NCBI GenBank assembly: GCA_016934855.1
Contig: JAFGSA010000023.1
Location: 35,424-99,423, forward strand
DNA: 64,000 nt
Origin: Elusimicrobiota bacterium
Lineage (GTDB): Bacteria; CG03; SLGR01; JAFGSA01
Direction: 5' to 3'
Part shown: positions 54,710 to 63,348 of the stretch, in pieces
Layout: every line of letters starts with the position of its first letter
Position numbering within the stretch: the stretch's first letter is position 1
Program-made: the position numbers and the translations under genes
Notes under the pieces: model-generated
What the model was told of the DNA's origin: nothing
Databases searched by the model: none
Seen by the model: only the letters and a program-made list of their open reading frames with translations

Positions 54710-55399
54710 TCACCTGATATATACTTTTTCTACCAGCCCCGAAGCTCTTTCCGCCATTTTACCAAGGACACCGTCAGGATAGGGTTTCACCGCGGTGAAA
54801 CTCTCATCCAGGGTATTCACCGGCCTGAACCTCTGTATATAATACCTCCTGGCGCCCCGGATATCCCCGCATATATCCGCTATGTCGTCTTCGCTTATCA
54901 GCCCGGGGACCGCGGTCGTCCTGAACTCGTAGTCTATCCCCGAATCCATCAGAAGGGCTGCGGATTTCTTTATCATGTCAGGGTCTATGTCCCTGCCGAC
55001 TATCCGGCTGTAGCCGGAATTTATCGGGCCCTTTATATCGAAAGCGACGTAATCAACCGCTTTCCTGCCGATAAGCTCGCTGAACATCTCGAACCTGTAC
55101 CCGTTTGTATCCAGTTTTACGAGGAACCCGCTTTCCCTGAGGTGTTCCAGAAAATCCGGGATATCATCCTGCAGCAGCGGCTCTCCCCCCGTGATACATA
55201 CACCGTCGATCCATTTTCTGTTTTTTTTCAATAAGCTGTCCAGAAGGTCTCTGGATATACTGGTCGCAATGCTGTCGAGCACCAGGTCTTTGTTATGGCA
55301 CCAGCCGCATCTGAAGTTGCATCCCGGAGTAAAAAGAGTTGTTACTACTTTGCCGTGCCAGTCGACAAGCGAGGCTTTTTCTATTCCGCTTATGAGCAT
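54710..55399 (-). CDS. nrdG: Anaerobic ribonucleotide reductase-activating radical-SAM protein
   Basis: Generates the glycyl radical on NrdD. The [4Fe-4S] SAM motif is C27-x3-C31-x2-C34 (CNFRCGWCHNK), followed by GGEPLLQDD. The 229 residues match the longer NrdG type of thermophiles and deep-branching bacteria. It starts on the last base of the nrdD stop (TAATG). Confidence 0.95.
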   Translation of the reverse strand: MLISGIEKASLVDWHGKVVTTLFTPGCNFRCGWCHNKDLVLDSIATSISRDLLDSLLKKNRKWIDGVCITGGEPLLQDDIPDFLEHLRESGFLVKLDTNGYRFEMFSELIGRKAVDYVAFDIKGPINSGYSRIVGRDIDPDMIKKSAALLMDSGIDYEFRTTAVPGLISEDDIADICGDIRGARRYYIQRFRPVNTLDESFTAVKPYPDGVLGKMAERASGLVEKVYIR

Positions 55400-57663
55400 T
55401 AGAACAGCGCCAGCTGCTCGCTTTTCTCTTTATCCTGGTACTGTTTTATTTTTTCCCGGTTTATGCTCTTCTTGATTCTTTCCGCTTTTTCTTTTTCTCT
55501 TTTGAACTCGGCAAAAACCACGGCTTTCTCCTGCTTCTCCTGTTCGGTCTTTGCCTCTTCCTCCCGGGCAGCGATTTCCTCGACGGCGCCCACGAGTTTA
55601 AAGGTCTTCCTTTCGCCGTATTCCTCCCTTTTTCCCTCGTTCCAGTTGCTGACGGGCCGGAAATACCCCACCACCCGGCTGTATACTTCGGTAGCGGTCT
55701 CGCAGGTCGGGCATTTGAAATGTTCTCCAGCGATGAACCCGTGCTCCGGGCATATGCTGAATGTGGGGGTGAAAGTGAAGTAAGGCATCTTGGATTTATA
55801 GGCCACCTTCTTTATCAGGTTCTTGCACGATTCGGGTGTTATATTAGATTCACCCGTGAACATGTGCAGCACAGTACCTCCGGTATACTTGGACTGAAGC
55901 TCCTGCTGATGCTCCAGCGCAAAGAATATGTCGTCCGTGCATTTCACCGGCAGCTGCGTGGAATTGGTGTAATAAGGCACGTTTTTGCCGGCTGTCAGTA
56001 TCTCCGGATATTTCTTCTTATCCAGCCTGGCCAGCCTGTACGCGGTCCCCTCGGCCGGAGTAGCTTCCAGGTTATATATATTCGAAGTCTGTTCCTGGTA
56101 CTGGGTCAGCCTGTCCCTCATGAAATCCATGACTTCCAGGGCAAACGCTTTTCCTTCGGCAGTAGTGATATCCTGTCCCAGGAAGTTCAGGCAGGCCTCG
56201 TTCATGCCCACCAGGCCTATGGTAGAGAAGTGGTTGTTCAGGTTACCGAGATATTTCTGGGACCAGGGCAGCAGCCCTTCCTGGAGGTTCTTGTTTACGT
56301 CTTTCCTTTTTATCTCGAGTGATTCCTTGGCAAGGTACATCAGGTCGTCCAGCCTGTTGAAAAACTCCTCTTTGGTCTCGCTCAGGTATCCTATCCTGGG
56401 AAGGTTTATCGTAACGACCCCTATGCTGCCCGTCTTTTCTCCGGAACCGAAAAGCGCTCCGGTCTTCTTTTTCAGGTGCCTCACGTCCAGCTGGAGCCTG
56501 CAGCACATGCTCCTGACATCGCCCGGGTTGAGATCGCTGTTCACGAAATTCTGGAAATAAGGTATCCCGTACTTTGCCGTCATCTCGAAAAGAAGGGCGG
56601 ATATCTCGCTGTCCCAGTCGAAATCCCTGGTAATATTATAGGTGGGAATGGGGAAAGTGAATATCCTCCCGTTCATGTCGCCTTCCAGCATGACCTCGAT
56701 GAAGGCTTTGTTGATCATATCCATCTGCGCCTGGAAATCCTGGTACTTTTCGCCCTGGATGAACTCTCCGCCGTATATTATGGGTTTATCCTTTATGTCC
56801 TCGGGAGGGGTAAGGTCCATCGTGATATTGGTAAAAGGCACCTGGTTGCCCCACCTGCTCGTCGCGTTGATGGCGAACACGAACTCCTGAAGAGACTGTT
56901 TAACCTGCCCGTACGTAAGGTTGTCTTTTGCCACAAGAGGAGCCAGGTACGTGTCGAACGAAGAAAAAGCCTGCGCGCCGGCCCATTCGTTCTGCAGGGT
57001 TCCGAGAAAATTCACTATCTGGCCGAGCGCTGCGTTGAAATGTTTCGCGGGTTTCGCCGCTATGCGTCCCCGCACGCCGTTGAAGCCTTCATACAGGAGC
57101 TGGCTGAGCGACCATCCCGCGCAGTAACCTGCGAACGATCCCACCGAGAGATCATGTATATGGAAGTCTCCGCTCCTGTGGGCCTCCGCTATTTCGTTCG
57201 GGTAACTGTTCTTCAGGGCATACTCCGCTATAACCGCACCCGATATGTATTCCTGCATTGCGGATATGGAATACGATACGTTGCTGTTCTCTGCCACTCT
57301 CCAGTCGTCCTTCGATGTATATGAATCCACGAGGCCCCTTATCTTATTAAGGAACGCGTCTTTCTCCCTGTTCTCGTTTCTGCTGTGCCTGTAGATGATG
57401 AAGGCCTTGGCTATCTGCGCGTGCCCCGCCTCTATGAGCTTCTTCTCTACCGCATCCTGGACCTCTTCTACGGTCGGGTCTTTGTACCCGAACTTCTTTT
57501 TCAGATAATGTACCGTCTCTTCGGTCGTTTTCTGCGCCAGCTTCTGGTCATCCAGACCGATATCTCTCATCGCTTTATCGATGGCGTCTTTTATCTTTGA
57601 AACATTGAATTCCGTTTTCTCGCCGTTCCTTTTTATTATCGACTGCAGGAACTTTCTTGCCAT
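55399..57663 (-). CDS. nrdD: Anaerobic ribonucleoside-triphosphate reductase (class III)
   Basis: Oxygen-sensitive dNTP synthesis. An ATP-cone (about 1-90) precedes the catalytic barrel. A zinc site (CPEHG and CPTC) and the glycyl-radical motif RVVGY with G666 lie near the C-terminus. Unlike most NrdD proteins, about 60 highly charged residues follow, ending in EQLALF, which resembles a beta-sliding-clamp binding peptide. At 754 residues it is otherwise normal. GGGAGG precedes the ATG. Its promoter and a palindromic box lie upstream. Confidence 0.96.
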   Translation of the reverse strand: MARKFLQSIIKRNGEKTEFNVSKIKDAIDKAMRDIGLDDQKLAQKTTEETVHYLKKKFGYKDPTVEEVQDAVEKKLIEAGHAQIAKAFIIYRHSRNENREKDAFLNKIRGLVDSYTSKDDWRVAENSNVSYSISAMQEYISGAVIAEYALKNSYPNEIAEAHRSGDFHIHDLSVGSFAGYCAGWSLSQLLYEGFNGVRGRIAAKPAKHFNAALGQIVNFLGTLQNEWAGAQAFSSFDTYLAPLVAKDNLTYGQVKQSLQEFVFAINATSRWGNQVPFTNITMDLTPPEDIKDKPIIYGGEFIQGEKYQDFQAQMDMINKAFIEVMLEGDMNGRIFTFPIPTYNITRDFDWDSEISALLFEMTAKYGIPYFQNFVNSDLNPGDVRSMCCRLQLDVRHLKKKTGALFGSGEKTGSIGVVTINLPRIGYLSETKEEFFNRLDDLMYLAKESLEIKRKDVNKNLQEGLLPWSQKYLGNLNNHFSTIGLVGMNEACLNFLGQDITTAEGKAFALEVMDFMRDRLTQYQEQTSNIYNLEATPAEGTAYRLARLDKKKYPEILTAGKNVPYYTNSTQLPVKCTDDIFFALEHQQELQSKYTGGTVLHMFTGESNITPESCKNLIKKVAYKSKMPYFTFTPTFSICPEHGFIAGEHFKCPTCETATEVYSRVVGYFRPVSNWNEGKREEYGERKTFKLVGAVEEIAAREEEAKTEQEKQEKAVVFAEFKREKEKAERIKKSINREKIKQYQDKEKSEQLALF

Positions 57664-57680
57664 ATATTACCTCCCGGTTT

Positions 57681-57699
57681 AATACTATATAATAGTATT
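57681..57699. promoter_or_regulatory. NrdR-like palindromic box upstream of nrdD
   Basis: A perfect inverted repeat AATACTAT-ATA-ATAGTATT lies 18 bp before the nrdD start and just after the predicted transcription start. Its core CTATATAATAG resembles the NrdR box core. A near-identical core (CTATATTATAG) occurs at 57871-57881. Confidence 0.45.
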
Positions 57700-57726
57700 T
57701 ATTATAAAAAGTTAAGTTAGGTATGC

Positions 57727-57756
57727 ATTCTAATAATCTATAAAATACCTTGTCAA
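57727..57756 (-). promoter_or_regulatory. Promoter of nrdDG
   Basis: On the minus strand a perfect TTGACA (57751-57756) is followed after 18 bp by TAGAAT (57727-57732), giving a leader of about 57 nt that contains the palindromic box and the Shine-Dalgarno. Confidence 0.6.
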
Positions 57757-57869
57757 GCCTCGCCGAGTTTGTCCTCTTAGAATCCCGAGGTGCGGAAATC
57801 TGCGGGGTCTTCAAACTGCCGATTCTATGACGACAAAACACGCTGATATTTACATTTTGATGATATTTA

Positions 57870-57882
57870 ACTATATTATAGT
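57870..57882. promoter_or_regulatory. Second NrdR-like palindrome in the nrdD-pyrR intergenic region
   Basis: ACTATATTATAGT is an inverted repeat with a core differing at one position from the box at 57685-57695. It lies about 115 bp upstream of the nrdD -35 box. The remaining intergenic sequence from 57757 to 57981 shows no gene, tRNA or known riboswitch that I can recognise. Confidence 0.35.
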
Positions 57883-57981
57883 GCTCAGACAACAGGACTT
57901 TTCATACATAAAACCTCAGCCGCGTAAAAAACCCGATATATCCGCTCCCGGAAAATACCTTTTAACGTTTATGACAATCCC

Positions 57982-58010
57982 TTGACAAATGCTTTGATAG
58001 TTTTTAAACT
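57982..58010 (+). promoter_or_regulatory. Promoter of the pyr operon
   Basis: TTGACA (57982-57987) and TAAACT (58005-58010) are spaced 17 bp apart. The start of transcription would fall near 58017, leaving a leader of about 125 nt before pyrR that contains an intrinsic terminator. Confidence 0.6.
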
Positions 58011-58095
58011 CAGATAGAAATTTCGGAAAATCAGCGAAAAAATATTAACTAAAAAAACCTGAGGGGAAAAATTGAGAAAAGCAGAACATATACTG

Positions 58096-58127
58096 AAAAA
58101 TGGGGTATACATGCCCCGTTTTTTTTT
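58096..58127 (+). terminator. Leader terminator (attenuator) before pyrR
   Basis: The stem GGGGTA-TACA-TGCCCC (58102-58117), extended by an A-rich 5' flank, is followed by nine T (58119-58127). No plus-strand gene ends upstream, so this hairpin lies inside the pyr leader between promoter and pyrR and should act as an attenuator. It is presumably controlled by PyrR as in Firmicutes. No textbook PyrR-binding loop or antiterminator was found. Confidence 0.65.
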
Positions 58128-58142
58128 AAGTAGGGAGGACCG

Positions 58143-58685
58143 ATGTCTAAAAGAATCCTGATGGACAATTTGGAACTGAAGAGAAAAATAAAGCGGCTTT
58201 CTTCGGAAATACTTGATGACGCCCAGGGGGAGAAGAACCTCGTGCTGATCGGCATACGCTCGAAAGGTGTTTATCTTGCAAAGAGGATAAAGGATGAGAT
58301 AAGGAAGTATACCGGCAAAGACATACCGATGGGTATAATAGATATCACCCTGTACAGGGATGATTTCTCAAAGCACCCCGTCCAATCCAAGATAAAGGAG
58401 ACCGTTATACAGTTCGATCTTACTGATAAGCACATAGTACTGGTGGACGATGTCATCTGGTCGGGACGCACCATCCGCGCAGCGCTTGACCAGATAATAG
58501 ATTTCGGCCGTCCGAATAAAGTCAGGCTGTGCGTTCTTATAGACCGGGGAGAACGCGAACTCCCGATCGAACCGAATTTCGTCGGAGTCAAGGCAGCCGT
58601 CAAGAACAGCGAGCTGATCGAACTCGAGACTCCGGAGTCCGGAGGGAAAGACCAGGTTGTCATAGTAAGCAATAAGGACAGATAA
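58143..58685 (+). CDS. pyrR: Bifunctional pyr operon regulator / uracil phosphoribosyltransferase
   Basis: PyrR family protein of 180 residues with the type I PRPP loop VLVDDVIWSGRT (99-110) and conserved LIGIRSKGVYLAKRI. PyrR binds the pyr mRNA leader in response to UMP/UTP and has residual UPRT activity. GGGAGGA precedes the ATG, only about 16 nt after the leader terminator. It is the first gene of the pyr operon. Confidence 0.96.
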   Translation: MSKRILMDNLELKRKIKRLSSEILDDAQGEKNLVLIGIRSKGVYLAKRIKDEIRKYTGKDIPMGIIDITLYRDDFSKHPVQSKIKETVIQFDLTDKHIVLVDDVIWSGRTIRAALDQIIDFGRPNKVRLCVLIDRGERELPIEPNFVGVKAAVKNSELIELETPESGGKDQVVIVSNKDR

Positions 58686-58719
58686 AAGCGCTCATACGGT
58701 ATATACTAGGAGGATGACG

Positions 58720-59655
58720 ATGGAGTTTAAAAGAAAGGACCTGCTGGGGCTTCAGGAACTGAAAAAAGAAGAGATAGAGCTCATACTCGAAACGGCAAAA
58801 CCCATGAAAGACCTTTTCACGCGGACGGTCAAAAAGGCGCCGGCGCTGAGGGGCAAGACGGTCGTAAACCTGTTTTACGAACCGTCGACCAGGACGCGGA
58901 TATCTTTCGAACTTGCGGCCAAAAGGCTGAGCGCGGACACCATAAACGTGAGCGCTACCGCATCGTCCGTAGTAAAGGGGGAAAGCCTGATAGACACGGC
59001 AAAGACCATAGAATCCCTGGGGGCGGACGTAGTGATCATGAGGCACCCGTTTTCCGGTGCCCCGCATCTCATGAGCAAACATATATCTTCTTCGGTTATC
59101 AACGCGGGTGACGGCACGCACGAGCACCCCACACAGGGGCTCCTGGACCTCTTCACGATGAAAGAAAAAAAGGGTAAGATCAAAGGGCTGAAGGTAGGCA
59201 TAGTCGGAGACATACTGCATTCGAGGGTGGCGCGGTCGAACATCTGGGGGCTGAACAAGCTCGGAGCCAGCGTCCACGTCATCGCTCCGGCTACCCTTAT
59301 ACCGAAGGACATAGAGAGTATGGGCGTGACCGTGCACTACCGCATAGAGGAGATAATAGAAGAGCTCGACGTGGTCAACATCCTGCGCATACAGAAAGAA
59401 AGGCAGAAAGAACTCCTTTTCCCCAGCCTGGGAGAATACAGCGCCGTATTCGGCGTAAACACGGAAAAACTGCTTCACAGCAAGAAAGACCTTCTCGTTA
59501 TGCACCCGGGACCCATGAACAGGGGAGTGGAAATATCATCTACGGTAGCCGATTCTCCCTTATCGGTGATAAACGAACAGGTCACAAACGGGGTAGCTAT
59601 AAGGATGGCCGTTCTCTATCTATTATCTGGAGGTGAAAATGAAAATATTGCTTAA
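58720..59655 (+). CDS. pyrB: Aspartate carbamoyltransferase catalytic subunit
   Basis: Carbamoylates aspartate using carbamoyl phosphate. The signature FYEPSTRTRISFE (STRTR about 56-60) and HPTQGLLDL are present. Length is typical of unregulated catalytic chains, and no pyrI is nearby. An ATG at 58714 directly abuts AGGAGG, so the ATG at 58720, with 6-nt spacing, is taken as the start. It overlaps pyrC by 17 nt. Confidence 0.97.
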   Translation: MEFKRKDLLGLQELKKEEIELILETAKPMKDLFTRTVKKAPALRGKTVVNLFYEPSTRTRISFELAAKRLSADTINVSATASSVVKGESLIDTAKTIESLGADVVIMRHPFSGAPHLMSKHISSSVINAGDGTHEHPTQGLLDLFTMKEKKGKIKGLKVGIVGDILHSRVARSNIWGLNKLGASVHVIAPATLIPKDIESMGVTVHYRIEEIIEELDVVNILRIQKERQKELLFPSLGEYSAVFGVNTEKLLHSKKDLLVMHPGPMNRGVEISSTVADSPLSVINEQVTNGVAIRMAVLYLLSGGENENIA

Positions 59656-60928
59656 GTCCGGGAAAATAATAGACCCGGAATCCAAGAAGAGCCGCATAGC
59701 GGATGTACTTATAGAATCAGGGAAAATAAAGAAGATATCCGGCAGGATCAATACGAAAGCCAGGGTCATAGACGCCGCGGGCATGATAGTCTCTCCGGGG
59801 TTCATAGACCTGCATACGCATCTGAGGGAACCGGGGAACGAATCAAAAGAGACCATCACCAGCGGCACGCTCGCCGCCGCCAGGGGCGGGTACACGACCG
59901 TATGCGCAATGCCTAATACCGACCCCCCCATAGACACGGCCTCCGGAGTCAAATACATACTCACTACATGCGCCCAGGAAGGCAATATAAGGGTCCTTTC
60001 GATCGGGGCTATAACGAAAGAACGCAAAGGATCGGAGCTGACAGAAATCGGCAAGATGACAAAAGCAGGCATTGTCGGGATATCGGATGACGGGACCTCG
60101 GTCATGAACTCCCTGGTCATGCGCAGGGCCATGGAATATTCGAAGATGTTCGGTCTTATCATAATATCGCACTGCGAAGACCTTGAACTCAGCAAAAACG
60201 GCATGATGAACGAAGGAAAGATATCCACCATAATGGGTTTAAGGGGCATACCCACGCAGGCCGAAGAGATAATGGTTGCCAGGGATATCTCCCTTGCCGA
60301 GCTCACCGGATGCCACCTGCATCTGGCACATATCACTACCCGGCGCTCCATCGCCCTCATAAAAGAAGCTAAAAAGAGAAAAATAAACGTTACAGCCGAA
60401 GTCACACCGCACCATCTTGTCCTGACCGAAGAAGACGTTATCGATTACAATACCAACTGCAAGGTGAACCCGCCGCTGCGCACCCGCGGTGACCGGGCAG
60501 CGCTTATCAGCGCGCTCAGAAGCGGTATAATAGACTGTATAGCCACCGATCACGCGCCTCACCTGGACCAGGAGAAGAACCAGGAATTCGACCTGGCGCC
60601 TTTCGGTATCAACGGGCTCGAGACCGCTTTCCCGGCGCTTTTTACAAACCTGGTGGACAGGAAACAGCTTACGCTGGCGGAACTGATAGAAAAACTGACT
60701 ATAAGACCGGCCAATATACTGAAAAGGTCCGATATAGGAAGAATAAGGGAAGGCGCCAATGCAGACATCACCGTAATAGACCTGAACAAAAAGATAGACG
60801 TAGGAGACGACTTCTTCCTGTCCAGGAGCAAAAATTCGCCTTTCATAGGCAAGACGTTGAAAGGTTTCCCCGTATTGACCATATATAACGGCAGGATAGC
60901 CTGGCATGACAAGGAATATATTAAATAG
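59639..60928 (+). CDS. pyrC: Dihydroorotase (class I)
   Basis: Zinc amidohydrolase cyclising carbamoyl aspartate. The metal-binding motif GFIDLHTHLREPG (H59, H61), the DHAPH motif, and 429 residues define the class I enzyme. The frame begins at a GTG (59633) inside the Shine-Dalgarno. The ATG at 59639, 5 nt after GGAGG, is the likely start. Confidence 0.97.
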   Translation: MKILLKSGKIIDPESKKSRIADVLIESGKIKKISGRINTKARVIDAAGMIVSPGFIDLHTHLREPGNESKETITSGTLAAARGGYTTVCAMPNTDPPIDTASGVKYILTTCAQEGNIRVLSIGAITKERKGSELTEIGKMTKAGIVGISDDGTSVMNSLVMRRAMEYSKMFGLIIISHCEDLELSKNGMMNEGKISTIMGLRGIPTQAEEIMVARDISLAELTGCHLHLAHITTRRSIALIKEAKKRKINVTAEVTPHHLVLTEEDVIDYNTNCKVNPPLRTRGDRAALISALRSGIIDCIATDHAPHLDQEKNQEFDLAPFGINGLETAFPALFTNLVDRKQLTLAELIEKLTIRPANILKRSDIGRIREGANADITVIDLNKKIDVGDDFFLSRSKNSPFIGKTLKGFPVLTIYNGRIAWHDKEYIK

Positions 60929-61649
60929 AAAAGCGACCGTAGTAAGAAAGGAAGAGATAGCCGACCTGACATACATGATCGGCTTCGAGGGGGAGGACAT
61001 GGCTCAAGCTGCCGCGCCGGGACAGTTCTTCCATATACGGATAAACGGAAAACCGCTCAGGAGACCTATCAGTATATATAACTGTAAAAACGGAACCATA
61101 GAGATAGTCTTCAGAGTACGCGGGGAAGGCACTATGGCTCTGAGTAAAACGCGCGCCGGAGAAGAGCTGGATGTCCTGGGACCGCTCGGGAACGGGTTCC
61201 CCCGCGTGACGGGGCCCGCTCTGTTCGTAGCCGGGGGATTGGGTGCCGCGCCGCTCAATTACCTGGCAGCCGTAACCGAGCATAAAGGCACGTTCATATA
61301 CGGCGCCAGGAAAGAAGCCGATTTTATCCCGCTTTCCGGTATAGGCAATCATCATGAATACGTTAAAGTCAGCGAGGAGACCGACCGCAGGTGCGTTACC
61401 GACATAATCGCGCCGCATGTACAGAAGTCTTCCGCGGTTTTCGCCGCCGGGCCCAGGGATATGCTCAGGAAAGTCGCCGAGATCGCGAGCGGGGCCTCCA
61501 GGGAAGCTTTCGTATCTTGGGAAGAAAGGATGGGCTGCGGGATAGGCCTGTGCCTGGCCTGCGCGGTCAGGACCGCCGAGGGCTACAAAAGGACTTGTTC
61601 CGACGGGCCCGTATTCAATATAAAGGATTTGAACTGGGATGAGTGTTGA
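60906..61649 (+). CDS. pyrK: Dihydroorotate dehydrogenase electron-transfer subunit
   Basis: FAD/[2Fe-2S] subunit that passes electrons from PyrD to NAD+. The 247 residues have the FAD motif RRPISIYN, a GGLGAAPLNYLA nucleotide site and the iron-sulphur cysteines C211, C216, C219 and C231. It starts within pyrC (23-nt overlap) and overlaps pyrD by 11 nt. Confidence 0.97.
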   Translation: MTRNILNRKATVVRKEEIADLTYMIGFEGEDMAQAAAPGQFFHIRINGKPLRRPISIYNCKNGTIEIVFRVRGEGTMALSKTRAGEELDVLGPLGNGFPRVTGPALFVAGGLGAAPLNYLAAVTEHKGTFIYGARKEADFIPLSGIGNHHEYVKVSEETDRRCVTDIIAPHVQKSSAVFAAGPRDMLRKVAEIASGASREAFVSWEERMGCGIGLCLACAVRTAEGYKRTCSDGPVFNIKDLNWDEC

Positions 61650-62448
61650 ATTTGCCGGGCTCAAACTGGATAACCCGTACATAGCAAGCAGCGGATGCTG
61701 GGGATACGGGTGGGAGGGACATGACTATTTCCCCGACCTTGAATGGGGAGCCGTAATATCCAAGACCATAACGGTGGAAAAAAGAGAGGGCAACGATCCC
61801 CCGAGGATATTCGAGTCGGAAGCAGGAATAATAAACCGCATAGGGCTCCAGAACTGCGGGCTGGACCATTTTATCCGTGCCGAGCACCCGAAAAACTCGC
61901 TCCTGCCCTACCCTGTAATCGTGAGCATATTCGGGAATACTACGGAAGAATGGGAACACCTGGTAAAAATCCTGACGGCGGAAGGCGCGCCGGCCTTCGA
62001 GCTTAACCTCTCATGCCCCAATCTCAAGAAAAAGATACTTGCAGATGACATAACATCCTGCGGGAAACTTGTAAAGATACTGAAAAAAAAGACCGACAGG
62101 CCCATCATCCCAAAGATAAACGCCTTAAATGATCCTGTCAGGCTTGCAGAAAAGCTGAAGTCGGCCGGGGCCGATGCCATTGTCTGCTCGAATACTTTTC
62201 CTGCCCTTTTCTCTTTATGCGGAGAATTCTTCGAAGGAGGCCTTTCCGGGCCCGCCATAAAACCTGTCGTTCTTAAAGCGATAAGGAACATAAAGGCGGC
62301 AGTGGAGATAGATATTGCGGGCTGCGGCGGGATAGAATCCGGAGAAGATGTCGATGATTACAGGAACGCCGGCGCCAGCGTGTTCCAGATAGGTTCCGCG
62401 CTGTTTGCCAGGCCCGGAATACTGAAGGAGATAATGGGTAAGTTATAA
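61639..62448 (+). CDS. pyrD: Dihydroorotate dehydrogenase, class 1B catalytic subunit
   Basis: FMN enzyme oxidising dihydroorotate to orotate; the partner PyrK makes it NAD+-dependent, suited to anaerobic growth. The motif ELNLSCPN contains the catalytic C126, the base of class 1 enzymes. CGGIESGEDV and GSALFARPG bind FMN phosphate. The 269 residues are somewhat short for the family (about 300). The last codons and stop, AAG TTA TAA, belong to the repeat element that begins here. Confidence 0.96.
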   Translation: MSVEFAGLKLDNPYIASSGCWGYGWEGHDYFPDLEWGAVISKTITVEKREGNDPPRIFESEAGIINRIGLQNCGLDHFIRAEHPKNSLLPYPVIVSIFGNTTEEWEHLVKILTAEGAPAFELNLSCPNLKKKILADDITSCGKLVKILKKKTDRPIIPKINALNDPVRLAEKLKSAGADAIVCSNTFPALFSLCGEFFEGGLSGPAIKPVVLKAIRNIKAAVEIDIAGCGGIESGEDVDDYRNAGASVFQIGSALFARPGILKEIMGKL

Positions 62449-62690
62449 GTTGTAAGTTGTAGGTTATAAGAAGAGATATCAGATGCCGGATGAGATTGGT
62501 TGAAAGCGGAATGTTGAAGGTGGAAAGCAAAGGAGTTTCTCGTTGCTAGTGAAGCGTGAAGAGTGAAACGTGAAGCGTAAAAAAATAATAAATTTCAAGT
62601 TATCAGCTGATATGGTGTTTGTATTTTGTTTTTCCATTACACATGACACATTACACTTTACACAACAGATAGGCTTACAGCTGACAAGGA
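62442..62690 (+). repeat. Heptad-repeat element between pyrD and pyrF
   Basis: In plus orientation: AAGTTAT, AAGTTGT, AAGTTGT, AGGTTAT, then AAGAAGAGAT; ATCAGATGCCGGATG; GGTTGAA, AGCGGAA, TGTTGAA, GGTGGAA; TTGCTAG, TGAAGCG, TGAAGAG, TGAAACG, TGAAGCG. Next comes the palindrome TATCAGCTGATA (62601-62612) followed by TGGTG and TTGTATT, and finally TTACACA-type units. It shares module order with the 41919 and 23602 elements and starts inside the last codons of pyrD. Confidence 0.9.
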
Positions 62691-62700
62691 GGGATTAGTT

Positions 62701-63348
62701 ATGGCCAAGATCATCTTTGCGCTCGATTACGACAACCTGGACGAAGCCATGGAAAAAGTCAGGATACTGAAACCAGAAATAGAGTATTTCAAGATAGGGC
62801 TTCAGCTCTTCACACTCTACGGCCCGGAAGCTGTCCGCAGGGTACAGGCGGAAGGCGGCCGGGTATTTCTGGATCTCAAGCTCCACGATATCCCCCAGAC
62901 ATGCATGCTGGCCACAAAAGCAGCGGCGGAACTGGGTTGTTTTTCGATGACCATACACATATCCGCCGGCAGAGAAGCTCTGATCGGTTCAAGAAAAGCG
63001 CAGATTGAAGGTTTTCCCAACCTGTGGGGCGTCACGGTGCTGTCCAGTATGCCTGAAACCGAAGACAGCCTGGAAAAAGCGGCTATTGCGCAGGAAAGCG
63101 GACTGGACGGCGTCATCGTCTCGGGAAAAGACGTTGAAAAAATCAAGAAGAATTTCCCGGGACTGACTGTTACGGTGCCCGGTATAAGACCCGCGGATTA
63201 CTCTAAAAAAGACGATCAGAAAAGAGTCCTCACTCCGAAAGAAGCGGCCGGGAAAGGCGCCGATTTCCTCGTTATAGGCAGGCCGATAAAAAATTCGGCG
63301 GACCCAGTGGGTCTGGTTAAATCCATAAAGAAAGAGATAGAACAATGA
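62701..63348 (+). CDS. pyrF: Orotidine 5'-phosphate decarboxylase
   Basis: Final step to UMP. The catalytic DxKxxD array is DLKLHD with D58, K60 and D63, and the phosphate-binding C-terminal VIGRPI is present. The 215 residues are typical. AAGGAGG lies 8-14 nt before the ATG, just after the repeat element, so translation of pyrF-pyrE is re-initiated independently. Confidence 0.97.
   Translation: MAKIIFALDYDNLDEAMEKVRILKPEIEYFKIGLQLFTLYGPEAVRRVQAEGGRVFLDLKLHDIPQTCMLATKAAAELGCFSMTIHISAGREALIGSRKAQIEGFPNLWGVTVLSSMPETEDSLEKAAIAQESGLDGVIVSGKDVEKIKKNFPGLTVTVPGIRPADYSKKDDQKRVLTPKEAAGKGADFLVIGRPIKNSADPVGLVKSIKKEIEQ

Noticed and set aside
53528..55234. Plus-strand open frame of 568 codons
   Set aside because: It is antisense to guaB3 and nrdG, both of which have clear family motifs.
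57575..57892. Possible small gene upstream of nrdD on the minus strand
   Set aside because: It overlaps the nrdD start in another frame, has no ribosome-binding site and no recognisable motif. The region contains the nrdD promoter.
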